Assembly: GCA_010093705.1 (NCBI GenBank) | Contig: MU006102.1 | Location: forward strand, 66,123 to 130,122 | Direction: 5' to 3' | From: Patellaria atrata CBS 101060 | Taxonomy: Eukaryota; Ascomycota; Dothideomycetes; Patellariales; Patellariaceae | Length of the DNA: 64,000 bases | Shown: positions 1 to 12,900 of the stretch, piece after piece | How the letters are laid out: each line of letters starts with the position of its first letter | Numbering within the stretch: the first letter of the stretch is position 1 | Notes under the pieces: model-generated | Databases searched by the model: none | What the model was told of the DNA's origin: nothing | What the model saw: the letters and a program-made list of their open reading frames with translations, nothing else | Made by a program: the position numbers and the translations under genes

Positions 1-1211
1 TTGCTCTTTGTTTGTCAAGATAGACTGGAATAAATCTTTAGTGGACAGTATCTTAACACAACATTGGTTTCTGAGGCGCGAGCTGTAGTCATATGAACTG
101 CAAAACAGAAATGTGAAAGGGTTCGAAGAAGCACTGTGTTTTTAGCATTGCTGGGTTACTGTACGCTTGCTATACACTCACCTGCCGATACTTGACTTTA
201 ACAGTGAACCAGAAAATATACAATCTACGTGCTCGCACGGCTCGCAGTCATTATACAATCCAGCCTTGATATAGCTTAACCAAAATGTCCCTCTGACGGA
301 GGGCTAGAGCACAGCTCATCTAGTATATTCTATCCAGAGTTATTGAGAAGAGATAACTAAAGAATGTATAACGTTCAGGGGTAATTGGACGATAACGGTT
401 TACACTCTTATTATGAAAATTCTAAAGCTGAGAAGTAAAGACACGACAAAATTTACACATATCCTTTGCCTTTGGGACTTTCGCCATGGATCCAATACTG
501 GTCTAACAGGACGCAAATTTTAGCTTCAAATTACTAGAGCTATCTAAATTGTATTCGGAAGCATCGTTAAGGTGGATGTGGACAGCGAAATCATGACACG
601 GATGGGACAGTCACTTCGTAAGGCTCCTTAAATGAGAAGTATAGCAAGGACCGAATGGCATTGAATGACACCAGTCCCCGATCAATCTTCAGTCTATTCT
701 GTCCCGTTAGTGGGGTTTCGCGGGGGTCGATTAAAGAAGTCGACGTACAGTACAATTCAAAAGGGCTCATTATACCAACTTTGAGATTCACGTATCTGCC
801 TTTATATACTCGTGCTCTTCTAGCATTATTCAATTCCCGTCAAGTAGTACATGAAGCTGGAGATGGGAGCTCGCGCTGTACGGATACGGTTCGGGGGTTG
901 GAACAACAGTTTTCGGCTGACTAATCGAAATGATAATTCAGATGTTGACTACCTGGGCTTACCTTTAGAACATCCCCCAACTCAAAACCGTAAGAAGATC
1001 ATGACAATTTATCTGCAATTCGACCGCATTTGAATCTTTCATGTCTCTTCCTCCCAGACGCATCATCTTGTCCAGGACAATATCGCATAGCAAGCGCCCC
1101 CCGTGAACATTGAATGCGAACATGCATTGGCAGCTCCAATAACACCAACCTGAGCTCACTTCCCAGATCGTTCGCGCTCCTATCTCCTCATACGGCTACA
1201 GATCTATCAGT
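1..1211. other. Left-edge non-coding stretch
   Basis: No convincing gene. Short open frames on both strands (up to 89 codons) overlap each other and carry no recognisable motif. A perfect GTACAGTAC motif lies at 745-753 and a related TTACTGTACG at 156-165; both belong to a motif that recurs in non-coding DNA across the window. The last 100 to 200 bases probably hold the promoter and 5' leader of the GT69 gene that starts at 1212. Confidence 0.5.
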
Positions 1212-2816
1212 ATGCCTTCCCGGAACCAGGAATACGAGCTCGTCGCCCGGAATTCAAACGAATTCGATCGCCCCAGCGATGGTTTTACCGCGTACGAGCA
1301 ACACGGGGCTACAACTTTCCCGATCCTTTCCAGATGGAACAAATTTTGGCGGAAATCACCACACTCATACAAAGAATTGAATGCGTCGCCCTTCCGCCGC
1401 CGACGGGTTTATCGGAGGGTTTGCTCCTGCTTGGCTCTGCTCCCACTGCTGGCAGCTATTCTGGTTACTCTAACCATGATATTCCGTCCTTCTTATACAT
1501 ATCCACCGCAACATTTTACCGAACTACGCAGTCGATGTATGCAACTGAAAGAACCCGGTCGGGGTAATGTAAATAACGAGAAGATATTCATAGCAGCAAG
1601 TCTATATGAGAAAGAGGGATCTCTAGTTGAGGGAGCTTGGGGCAAGGCTCTGGAAAAGCTAGTAGAACTCATAGGTCCCGCAAATGTTTATGTTAGCATA
1701 TATGAAGATAATGCAGATGATATTACGGTAGCAGCACTGCGGTCTCTAGATGAGAGGCTACAATGTAAGCATATGGTCAATGTGTCTATACATATACCTT
1801 GTTAACTGATAAGGATAGGCAACTCTTCGATTGGGAGCGAGAAGCTATCATATAACGAACTACCTCATTTCAAACTGCCCAATGGCAAAGAACGGCTAAA
1901 ACGAATCACTTTCCTTGCAGAAGTACGAAATCGCGCTTTACGCCCACTTGATGAGAGTTCTCAATTACCCCATTTCGACAAGTTATTATACCTTAATGAT
2001 GTAATATTCGACCCTATCGATGCTATTCAGTTACTCTTCTCCACAAATGTTGACGGTGAGGGACACGCACAATACCGAGCAGCATGTGCTGTCGATTTTA
2101 TCAACCCATTTAAATTCTACGATACTTTTGCAACACGGGATCTCGAAGGATACGGCATGGGTGTCCCGTTCTACCCTTGGTTTTCGGATGCAGGACGCGG
2201 ATACAGCCGTCGGGATGTTCTAGACCAGAAGGACGCAGTTCGTGTTCGCAGCTGCTGGAGTGGTATGGTCGCATTTGACGCCGGCTATTTCCAACCAGAG
2301 AACAGTCCACATATGAATGTAGAGGGCGGTGATGCTGTGACTAATCTGCCTGTTAAATTTCGCTCTGAGGAAAATACTTTCTGGGATTCCTCGGAATGCT
2401 GCTTAATTCACGCGGACATCCAACCACTACGAGAGCACACCGGAGATTCCAAACCCACGGGGATATATATGAATCCGTACATCAGAGTTGCGTACGACGA
2501 ATATACACTGAGCTGGCTTCCACTTACACGGCGCGCCGAACGACTATATTCACCTATACACAACTTTCTTAATCATATGGTGGGCATGCCCTGGTTCAAC
2601 GCTCGCCGGACACAGGAACCGGGGGATAACGTGTCTCTCAAAGTTTGGCACAATCATGATACAAATGATGATAACTCCCAGGGAGCTTTCGTCGATGAGG
2701 CCCGCATCGCCACTCCCGGTGGGTTCTGCGGGCTAAGGGGTGTCTCGGTATTGAATGAACACCCTAAGAAGGGAGAACCTAAATGGGAGAGATTGCCTGC
2801 GCCAGCGGACTCATAA
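1212..2816 (+). CDS. GT69 family alpha-1,3-mannosyltransferase (CMT1/CAP59-like)
   Basis: Two exons, 1212-1764 and 1819-2816, joined across a 54-bp intron (GTAAGC...ATAG), give a 516-residue protein. The intron keeps the frame but contains a stop, so retention would truncate. Residues 1-68 are a basic cytosolic tail (ending RRRRVYRR), followed by a single membrane anchor near 69-92 (LALLPLLAAILVTLTMIF): type II topology as in Golgi glycosyltransferases. The luminal part matches the CAP59/CMT1 family: IFIAASLYEKEGSLVEGAWG, then KLLYLNDVIFDPIDAIQLLF, CAVDFINPFKFYDTFATRD, RSCWSGMVAFDA and a C-terminal conserved block around SSECCLIHADIQ. Family members transfer mannose in alpha-1,3 linkage to capsule or cell-wall glycans using GDP-mannose; the acceptor here is unknown. 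The ATG at 1212 places the anchor correctly. The neighbour is a P450 600 bp downstream on the same strand, with no evidence of a shared pathway. Confidence 0.9.
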
Positions 2817-3418
2817 CGCCTATATCATCTCTCTCTATTTCTTTCTTTCAATTGATGCTCCATCATTCCGTTCTATCCGAAAGCTCTACGACATACGGGC
2901 CGTTATACATCCTCGATTTTGGTCATAATCATAGCGCCGGCTTTTTTTTTTGGATTCGGGAGATCTACAGGAACAAGACACTATCCCCAAGCGGTGCATC
3001 CGGTCGAATTGTTTATCGAAATCAAAATGAACGTCTATGGGTTGTCCACCTGGCGTCTCTAGAATGAATGAGATCGTTACAATAGGATATCATACTGCAT
3101 AATCTCGAGCTATCTCATGTTCTCTTCTACATTCCCCACATTGTGAAAGTTTTCCTAATAAGAGGACAGAGATACTAGCGTAATTTGTTGAGTATCGAAG
3201 TTGGAATAATGGGAGCTGATACTGAACTGGGTACCTTAGGCGTCCGTTGCTGACGTTAAATCGGAATTGTGGCTCGGCTCGGCACACCATCTTTTTCGAC
3301 TTGTCATGTATACATCACATGTCAAGACTTTACCAAGAAGTACATAGTCAAAAGTACCTTACTCACCACAATTGTTTTCCTAAATCTGATATGTTTTCTT
3401 ACAACTGTTTTCGGCATA
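2817..3418. other. Intergenic region between GT69 gene and P450
   Basis: About 600 bases with no supported gene. It holds the GT69 3' region, a T-run near 2941-2950, and the P450 leader. The P450 reading frame is open upstream to an ATG at 3269, which could add 50 hydrophobic residues if used. Confidence 0.5.
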
Positions 3419-5486
3419 ATGCTAGATTTGCTATTCATCCCTTCGGTGCTAGTATTACTTGCAGCATCTCTTTTATACGTAATAATTGGAGGCATATATC
3501 GTCTCTTCTTTAGTCCAATTGCTCATTTTCCAGGTCCTAGGCTGGCTGCATTGACTTACTGGTACGAGTTCTACTATGATGTTGCTTGTCAAGGTCGTTA
3601 TTCGTGGAAAATACTGGAGCTGCACGAGAAATACGGTAATACTTGTCCCATATTTCCTGACTTGTTCACTCATATTTTCGTCCCTCTCGCGGGTGCATTC
3701 CTCAGCCATTGTACCTTTAATCAACATGTACTGTAGTGGCGGTCTGTGGAGTCAGCAGTATGACGAGATCTCTCCAACATATACGGAAATGTTCATTGTA
3801 CGGCTACGGGTTTCTCGTCCATTTTCGTTTTCCTGGACAGCAGAATCGGAGACTACTTGAAAGAGCAGCGTACAGTGGACGAGGAATGGTATGACATGTT
3901 GAAGTGATATGCACCCATCGCATCCAATCTCACCCTTAATATCCAAACATTTTATTTCATTCATTCGACTGATTCTTCGACAGGCCCCGTGATCCGTATC
4001 AATCCCGAGGAACTTCATATATCGGACCCAGACTTTCACGCTCATCTCTACGTCTCTGCATCTCGTCGGCACACCGAAAAGTTCCCATTTTCGGCCCGAA
4101 TGTTCGGTACCTCCACCGCCACTGTGAGCACCGTCTCGCACGATCTTCATCGTCTACGACGTGCACCGCTAAACACTTTCTTTTCGAAACGGAATGTTGT
4201 GAAGATGGAGCAAAGTGTTGGGAAGCAGGTGAAAAAAGTAGTTCAGAGATTAGAAAGGATGAGGGGGAAGATTGTGAACCTGAGAGATCTGTATGCGTGT
4301 TTTTCAGCAGATGTGATTGGGGACGTTGCATTTGGAGCCGGCTATGGGCTCTTGGATAAGGAGGACTTCGCTCCGGGATGGTGGAGGCTGATGATGGTAT
4401 GATAACCTGCATACCTCTCATTTATAAGAGATGATGATTGATACTTCGGTACAGGATTTGAGCCGTGCTACTCACCTGATGAAACAGTTCCCATGGCTTT
4501 ATACACTATTTACCACGCTGCCCGAACGTCTCGTGGCGCTCGTCCATCCCCTAACAAAACAACTATTCGACATTCGGAACGGTCTCTCCACCCAAATCGA
4601 TGTCTTTCGGTCAACACTCTGTCACTCTAGCCAAGATGTCCCTAAAAAGGATGTCCCTAAAAAGGATGTCCCTAAAAAGGATGTCGAAATCTTCCCACAC
4701 CCAACGATCCTTCATCACTTGTTCTCAGCCAACACGCCGCTCCCACCAACAGAACTCACAACACCCCGACTAACTGATGAATCCTTCACCCTCCTCGGCG
4801 CCGGTACCATTACTACCTCACACACACTGACTACAGCACTATACCACATTCTTTCTGACCCAACCATCGAATCCTATCTACGCACGGAACTTGTACAACT
4901 GTCCCCAATGCCGACATGGACCGAGCTCAAAAGACTCCCGTACCTCTCAGCTGTGATAGCAGAAGCATTACGTCTCTCATTTGGCGTCTCACATCGTCTA
5001 GCTCGTGTCTCACCTGATGAACCACTCTACTATCCACCTCCTTCCGAAAAGGGGGAACCTGATACTATACGTCCACAGTGGGTGATTCCACCCGGTACCC
5101 CCGTCAGCATGACACAGATGTTCATCCATCTAGATCCCGCCATATTCCCCTCACCTGGAACTTTCGACCCTTCACGCTGGCTCGAGGAGTCTCCTTCACC
5201 CGCACTCACATCTTCAGATGACGATGAATCACAATCCAAGAGACAAAGACGTATCCAATATATGCATCAGCACCTCATCCCCTTTTCGCGCGGGAGTCGC
5301 ATGTGCGCCGGTATGCATCTTGCGTACGTAGAACTGTACCTCATGCTCGGCGCGCTGTTTTCACCGGGAAGGGAGTGGAGGTTGAAGTTGTGGGAGACAG
5401 ATAAGGAAGACGTAGAAACTGTGAGAGATTTCTTTAATCCAGATTCCGGGAGCAACAGTAAGGGGGTGAGGGTGCTGGTGGTGTAA
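3419..5486 (+). CDS. Cytochrome P450 monooxygenase
   Basis: Three exons: 3419-3635, 3984-4396 and 4455-5486, giving 553 residues. The joins read [17 protein letters not shown] and [15 protein letters not shown], both normal for fungal P450s. Seen: an N-terminal membrane anchor (residues about 2-28), the proline-rich hinge [15 protein letters not shown], an I-helix AGTITT (about residue 326), the ExxR motif in EALRL (about 381), and the heme loop [11 protein letters not shown] with the axial cysteine near 493. These show a microsomal, heme-thiolate monooxygenase. The [12 protein letters not shown] pattern is common among secondary-metabolism P450s of the trichodiene-oxygenase type, but the substrate cannot be read. 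Oddities: intron 1 is 348 bp, long for this genome, and residues about 271-287 encode three DVPKK copies from a 15-bp tandem repeat. The start at 3419 gives the usual anchor; an in-frame ATG at 3269 is the alternative. Confidence 0.9.
4635..4685 (+). repeat. 15-bp minisatellite inside the P450 coding region
   Basis: The unit gatgtccctaaaaag occurs three times perfectly at 4635-4649, 4650-4664 and 4665-4679, followed by a partial fourth copy. It encodes DVPKK repeats, keeps the frame, and lies between the conserved N-terminal half and the I-helix, probably in a surface loop. Confidence 0.95.
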
Positions 5487-8400
5487 TGTTCTTTGACGGG
5501 ATAGGGAAGATGGCGGAATGTAATTTGCGGAAGGTTTGGAGGCGTTCGTGAAGGAGAGAGATGCATTGAGGTAATCGAAATGCGAATGAGGTAGGATTAG
5601 TCTTGTGGATGGTGGATGTAGGTTAGACCCAAATACATCCTAGCGATGTTTAGGTGAGTTAGACATAACATACCACCTTTTTGATGTACATAGCTGGACT
5701 GTCATTCTACTATGGGGCTGCATTGTGAGTGACTATCGCGCAAACATACGTGTGTTAGACAAGGAATAGTTTTCAACAATCACTCATTTAGACGACCGAT
5801 TAGACTATCCAGTTCCCAACTTTGCCATCAACATTTTCCATCATTCCTACACCATCCCACGCTATTGTAGACATTATTACCCATCATCCAGGGCGAATCT
5901 CATTGATCACCTCTCCCATCGACTCCTTGATGGTTTCGCGCGGATTCCTCCTCTACGCTCCACACACTGGGTCATCTCGTCTTCCCAGTCCCTTTTGCAG
6001 CCTCCCTACAGTAAGTCTGTGCCACAAGACTGGCCATCGCATCAGATGTAGCCAGGACATCTGGTCTAAGGATAAATCAGCGATACCAGCCATCGAGATG
6101 TGAGTTGGGCACAACAACAATCGGATTGGGAACAGCCGCAACATTGTGGTATTCGACAGACGGATAGATTTGTAAAGAAGGATGAGAAGCGTGATAGGGC
6201 CGATGTGCTCAATCCGATCATGGAAGCGATAGTCGGACATGGTGTTTTCGTGTAATGTGGAGGGAGGAAGTAAAGAACGGGTCGGCTCCGGGATGATACG
6301 GTAGGTCGTCCTGATGGTTGATACTCGTGCTGTAGTTCGTGGGTGCGGCGTTAGGTGAGTGCTTGGCAAACTATGACGGGATAGAGAAATTGGTGCCCAG
6401 GTGATAGCAAGGGAGTCGAAATGATCTAGGGTTGTGATTTTCGAACAGGAGATCTTTAAAGAATATATATATCACGTATAGGGGTTCAACTGGATATTGG
6501 ACTATAGTTTTTACGTTGCATAGAAGCAACGTTCCCCTTTCTATTCGGAGTGACGATGAAACGAACCAGCGATTGCTCTAAAATTCTTGATAAGTTCATG
6601 CTTCCAGATTTGAATGCGGTCAAAGGACGACAAATTATACCTGTAAAGAAGAATTACGAACGTTTGAACCCCGAAAGGTACTTGTCCGATATTCTCCCTT
6701 TGAAATTTCGACTGTGTAAAGTCCTAACAGGTTTTCAAGGGAGTACACGAATCCCGAGACCAATGGTAGGAGACAACTACAGAGAACAAAACGAAGAGAA
6801 AAGGGGAACCAGCAAGACTCACGCTACATGCACTTTGCTCTTAGGGACAAAAACGAATCCGCTTTTCCGGTAGGGAGGTAAGCAAAGTCCCATCGCCAGA
6901 GGTGCACGCAGATGCGGAGAGGGGGTTGTCTTCCTGTCTATAATGGCTGGGGGAAATATTTGCTGATTCCCTTTATTCATTGTTCCTGTGAGATGAGCCC
7001 GATAATGAAAGAAGTAGAATTATAGAAACATGATATGTCTTGCTCTGGACTGTACAGAATACAAATTGAAAAAGAAAGGGGGTAGAGAGTAGAATTCCTT
7101 TTTTTTTTTTTTGAAACCTCACTATCCAGGCCCTAAAAATCTAAACGCTGATCTTCTTTTTAAATATGAGAAACACCTCAAGTACGAAATGATAATCATC
7201 TATAAGAGAAAAATTCCTCGATAACACTTGCCAAACGACGTTTATAACCTCATCATCTGTTTCGACTTCGCTGAAGATTCTTTCAACGGAGATGACGACT
7301 GCCTATAAGAAGCTCCCAAAACAGCAAACGCCAGATGAGTTTGTTCAAGGAGGTGAGACACAGACATGAGGATCCACATCGGCTTCTCACCCACCAAGCT
7401 TCCCCGTGGAATCCATGCTCTTACCCATCCACTCATAGGTTTTGACAAGAACTGATCTACAGAATCTCGGAGGCCCTGATCAGGCGTTCGAGAATGGTCT
7501 TCACAGGATGTTGAAAAGAGCTTACTGTTGATATTCGTACGTACAAGGTACGACAGAGTAAGAGAATGTCATTGCTTACAGTCCTCTTATGTGGATTTGT
7601 GGAGCCTCACTGTTTGCCCGAAGAGCACGTCCTGCTGATCCGAGTGGCCTGGGTGTCTGACGGTCTTCCAGGAATCCAGGCGTTCTGTGAAAAGGTGATG
7701 AGGGATTGAGAATTGCTTCCATCACATCTCTCTGTCCAAGGCTCTTCCTCGTCGAGATTCGAGAAACGTCCGCAGGCACGGAGAACTGCTGGGAGAACAG
7801 GTGGAGTTCCACTTACTTCCGTATCGAGGATGAAAAAGAGTGGTGATAGGCCTTACATATTTTCCCAATACGGTACCTTCACGCCACACATCATCCACAG
7901 GTTCTTCCATACTTCTTCCATACCCGTAACGTCGGCGACAAGAAAACGCTCCGTTAGAAATTCATCACTACCGAGACAAGCTCCCTTGAACCCAACCTCC
8001 CCAAGTTGCGAAGTCCAAGTTTCCCAGTTCGCACCTCACAGCTTCTCCAAACAAGGTTGTTGAATCCTTCTCGAATCCTGGCTGCTGCGAAAGCTCCCTA
8101 AGAGCCCCAAACCCCGCGATCCCAGAGATGCATCCACGCTCCTTCAATTTCCCAAAGACGCGTTTCTGCAGAGCATCTTAAACTTCGTAAGTCGGCTACA
8201 GCAAGGACGAAGGACGAAAGACGAAAAGTGGCATGAGAAAATGTGGTGTAATTGCCCTGTAAGATACCAGCCACCATGACAGTAGTCAGCATTCGAACTC
8301 ACGGAAGGCTTTTCTTGTTATGGGAATTGGGGGAGTCCTTGTCAACGGCGCTATTATACGCCACTTATGCCTGCTCACATATTCTAACACATCTTCATTA

Positions 8401-9940
8401 TGCAAATATATGCAGTAGAGGCTTGGACGCACAAGTAATTGTAAAGTGTTTCGTTGCCTTCCCCCTTCCCCCCCTACCGGGTCCTACAAGGGGAACAAAG
8501 TGCCGCGAAGAAACAGGAGATTCTTGCTCTCCATACCAAAGTGTTCCAGGAACACAAATACAAAAGAAACTAGAAACACGTTTTATCTCTATACTTCCTT
8601 TTTTTTTCTTTTTTTTTTCTCTATTAGCAAAACGATAGATGAAGCACAAGGGAAAAAAGAAAACCAAGAAGAAGGAGTTAGGGTGTGTCCGCCACGTTGC
8701 CTTCTGATTTGCCGAACCATACCATCGGGACGCGGCAGGGCGCGGGGGTTTCCCGCGCGGGATGTGCCGATCAGGACGGGTATGAGGCTGTCAGCTCCTT
8801 CGTCTCCACGGTCTCTTCGAGATTCGAGAATTCGTCTTTCACTCTTTCTCTGCTTTTTGGCGTTGCCCCGTTGATAAGCCGATAACGCCCTAGGGATCGA
8901 TCGGGGTCGTTGCTTTTGATAGGGGGTCCTGGAGGAGGGTGTTGGTTTTTATTTTCGTACCTTGTTGGCTAGGGTTGTAGCCATAAGTAAAAAGGAAACT
9001 GATATAACTTCTGCAGTTATGATACCACATGGGTGTCTGTTATGGAGGGGGAGAACCTTGGGCTTCCTCGCTGATCTCAAAGATCTCCCCTCCCAAATCG
9101 TTGAGCGTCGGAATTCTTTCGCAGCCGTGGCGGTCAGGTCCCCGTCCCGGTGGCCTTCCCGTTCTCACGGGCTCTAGGAGAGGAGAAGGGAACTGACTCG
9201 GTACCCGATGTGATATGATAGGATATAATCCTCCCACTGAGGTTGGTGGTGGACTGAGAATCATTATTTGGAAAGAAGCCCAAAAGCTGCAGGTCCGAAA
9301 AGCCTGCCTGTGCCCGTAAGCCACGCCCGCCCGACACTCAAGTCTCATTGGTGAAAACCGTCAATGCTAAAGGATTCAATATTTTTGATCGTATTTCTTT
9401 CAATTCGTTGATGCGTACGGAAATCTACTAGGAGTACTGTACTATACATTTGCTTGCATCTGCAGGCCGCCCGAAAACATAACAGACGGAAAGGCGTGAA
9501 AATCTGTAGGCTCAAAAAGCCCCTGTCCGTTGGTATCGACGCTGATAAAAATAAAGAGATAAGCAGCGGAGCCAAGGTGGTCGATATAGGTGCAAGCGAT
9601 TAGGATGCGCTTTTTTTTTCCTGCAAGACGATCCCAACCCATCACCTCCCCACCATGATAATTCCAGTACCTGTTCCGTCTCCAAAACACCGGGTATCCC
9701 AACTCGCAAAATGCCGAAAAAGTAAAAGTATCCAAGAAGATGTCGCTCCGTACAGGTGGATGTGCATCGATAAAACGCATGTACAATGAATGAAAAGAAA
9801 AGGAGCCCGTTGGTGTGGAAGTTGTCCAAAAAGAAAGGGGTCTAGCAAATCATAGCGCGTCGTTCACATCAAGGCATGCAGCCTTCCTGAATCTTTTTTC
9901 CCGAAATGTGAAATCGTTCGTCTTTTCGGCGTCCAATCAC
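5487..9940. other. Gene-poor region with low-complexity tracts
   Basis: About 4.4 kb without a gene I can support. Frames at 6550-6873 (+, 107 codons) and 5953-6369 (-, 138 codons) are open but have no recognised motif. A minus-strand frame at 7576-7812 reads as plausible protein (SVPADVSRISTRKSLGQRD) and could be part of a small spliced gene, but no start or complete structure was found. Poly-T/C tracts occur at 7100-7112 and 8597-8620, and a GC-rich patch (gcgcgggggtttcccgcgcg) lies near 8740-8760. A GTACTGTAC motif lies at 9434-9442. The segment 9350-9940 probably carries the 3' UTR of the scaffold gene on the minus strand. Confidence 0.45.
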
Positions 9941-12900
9941 CTAATTTTCCTCCATCAATGCCTCATCGCCCGCCTCCCTCCACTCCCGACTTCGCTCGGT
10001 AAGCTTTTTGACGCCGCTGATGCGTTCAGCCCAAAGGGACTCTGCAGGTGTGCGAGAAGTGTATCCTCGTTGCGAGCTAATAACTCCGATAGCTTGAAGT
10101 ACCGCTTTTCTAGAATCTCTACCGAATACGGCGGGATGATTTATCCACTCCAAGCTGGCTTCGAGTTCTGCGTCTAAAGCGTGCATCGTAAGAGCGTCGA
10201 TCCCTGCTGCTGGAGTGAAGGGATTTTCCGCGTGTGGCGAAGGAGTGCGACGTCGCTCCATGGAATCGCTTGTGGGAGACGCGGTCTCTCCATTGCTATT
10301 AGGTCGGTTGGACGTCCGGGCGCCTGGAGGAGGAAGGGGAGGCAAGCCGCCTTTCCCAAGGCCCTTTAGGATACTGCGTGTTTCACTGAGTAGGTGGTGT
10401 GCGCGTTCATGTTGGCCACGGGACACCAAGGTTAAAGCACGAGTTAGCATATCCGAGGTGAGAAGCTCCATCCTTCGTTGTACGACGTGCGGATGAGGTG
10501 GTATGGGCGGTGTCATTGGTCGTCCTGAAGCATTTGATTTCTTTGTTGCTGGAAGCATCGTGATGGCTAGTAATGATGGACGAGGAAGATGTGAAATTGT
10601 GCCTTCACGGAGGATATCGCCGTAAACAAGATCGGCCTGGATCAGTGGGACCTCTTCGACGCTGATACTACGTTGATCATCTTGGTCTAGCGGTCCTCCT
10701 AGGGCTTCGAGGCCGGATACAATCGTCTCCCATGGGTCCTGTGGAACTTGGTCTGGAGATGCAGCATCCGGTGTAATTGCTAACTGAACGAGGATATCCC
10801 TCTTATCACCAAATCTGAGGTCACCAAGAGATGCTTCAGCATCTCGGCCCGTTGCACGTTTGGTGATCTGTAATGCGCCGCTGATTTTCACGAATTTCGC
10901 CGGTGAACCCTCAGGTAGACGTAGCTTCAACTTCACGTTTTGGTGTGATGTTGTCTGTAATGAACCTAGGCATCCAGCAACGCATTCCCTTAGCATCATC
11001 CAGTCTTTGACATAGGTGTACGAGGCCTTGGTCCGTGTTGATAGTTCGATCATGGTGTCCGGCTTGTGTGTGAGTCCCAGGCCAAAGGAATGGATGGTTA
11101 CCTTAGCAGCTTCAGCTCGTGAAACCACAAAGTCCACGCTTTCTGCGTCCGATGTTGAGGAATCGCTGATGAGTAGGATGCTTGAGATGGGGTTAGTAGA
11201 CTTGCGCTGCATGAGTAGATCCATCGCAACGTTGGCACCCTCGACGACATCTGCTCGTAAGCTCTTTTGTCCCACGGGTCGTATTGACTCCAGAACTTTT
11301 GACCAACCGCCCCATGTCTTTGAGGTCATGCCTACCAATGGGACACCACCGCCGCTTGAACCAAAGGTCACCAGACCCATTCGATCTCTTTCCCCAAGGT
11401 TGGTGACTAAGAACCTTAGGGTGTCACGCAAAAGCGTAATTTTCAATCCTTGCATTGAAGAAGAGACGGGAATGACGACAACGATATCCAAAGGAACATG
11501 GAACGACATTGGAGCGCGGTTATCGGAAAAGCCTGCACGTGAATTCGTGTACTCCGTAGGAGCGGTGACATTGGATCTTCCAGCACCGTACGACGAGTTG
11601 ACCGATGACACCCGCTTTGGTTTTGAGGACCTATAGTCATCTTCATCCGTGCCAGAGTTTTCATGATCATAGTCCTGCGGTATCCTGGTGATTGCTTCGC
11701 TATTGATATCCAACAAACCTCTCCGCCAGAGATCTAATTGGTTACGGGTTTGGAACTGCAGATGGAACGATGGCAACTCCGCCACGGACAGACTCAGGGT
11801 AAGGATGCAGTCCTCTATGGGCATGGTCAGTGCGACAAAACCGAGTTTGTTTGGGAAGGTTACCCACCAATAGAGCATTCAACCTGCTTCAGGTGTTTCT
11901 TAATCAATATAGAACCTTTTAGTGTGCATCTAGTCCCCTTTTGATTGTTACCTTCAATACCGCCGTATTGTGGAGGTTGCGCCACCTTCTTCTCTTTAAC
12001 GCAGATTAGCATTTCGGTGAAGAGATAACATTCCAACTCCTGCCAGGACTGTCGATCTTTGCCCACCCGGACATGTCCGTGTAACCGGAGTTTTCCAAAT
12101 CTGTCGAGAAGATTAGATTACTTGTACAATACCAACACAACAACCTAGAAAGTTCTTGCGTAAGATCCATGTTACCCACCTTGAGAAATCAAGACCGTGC
12201 CAATTATCGACGCGAGAGTGCAGGTCTTCTGTAACACTTTCCAACACCTCGGCTGGTTCGTAGATATTTTCCAACGCCCGGCTGGGTGCAGGTGATTTTG
12301 ATCTTCCATACTGGCTCCCTTCGAGGATGGATGGTAACGGTGGTGCACTTCGTACGTCCTCGGGATCAGGTCTCCATTTCCCTTCCACCACCTCAACGGT
12401 GACTAGGCATGTTAAACTCTGCTGTTGGCGGGAACGGTTCAACGTTGGAAACTCGCTGCGCACCGTTACCGTTGGTGCAGGAATGGGGTTCTTGATGACT
12501 GCACGAGGACTGCTAAGGCTTGTTTCCATGGATTGCACGTCATAATCGTGGCGTCTGCCTGTGGGATTGTGTGTATCGGCGTAGTCAGTAGAAGCGGCGC
12601 CAGTATTGCCACTATCGTTCCGCATGTGTTGCCTAGATGCGTTGCTCACCCTATCCTGTCGTTCTCGGCTGTGACTACTGTCGCGTTGTCTGTATTCTCT
12701 ACCGTCTGTGGATACATGTGGTCGCGCAGGCTCAGACACTCGACTATGGTTATGGTCATGCGGCTGCTGGGGATCCCACGGAGTAGGAGTATTCTGCGCA
12801 CTCCGGCCACCCGATTCCCGAGATTCTTCGGGTTGAATTCTTCTTACTATGGTGCTAAGCTTTTCTGTGCAACGGGTTAGCTATGAACCATTATAGTAGC

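Noticed and set aside
112-130. tRNA B-box-like sequence ggttcgaag
   Set aside because: It lacks the final CC of the B box, and no A box or cloverleaf fits around it. No other tRNA candidate was seen in intergenic DNA.
1212-5486. GT69 gene plus P450 as a biosynthetic gene cluster
   Set aside because: No PKS, NRPS, terpene synthase, transporter or regulator lies nearby; two co-oriented genes are not enough.
5953-6369. 138-codon minus-strand frame
   Set aside because: No motif, no splice partner, and Arg/Leu/Pro-biased composition like random frames in this region.
8446-8874. 142-codon plus-strand frame through a poly-T tract
   Set aside because: It runs through low-complexity sequence and reads as Phe and Arg/Pro runs; looks non-coding.
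9442-9848. Overlapping minus-strand frames of 68-114 codons
   Set aside because: Three frames overlap without motif or consistent composition; more likely the 3' flank of the scaffold gene.
11016-11636. 206-codon plus-strand frame opposite the vWA region
   Set aside because: It lies wholly within exon 4 of the scaffold gene, whose frame is family-typical.
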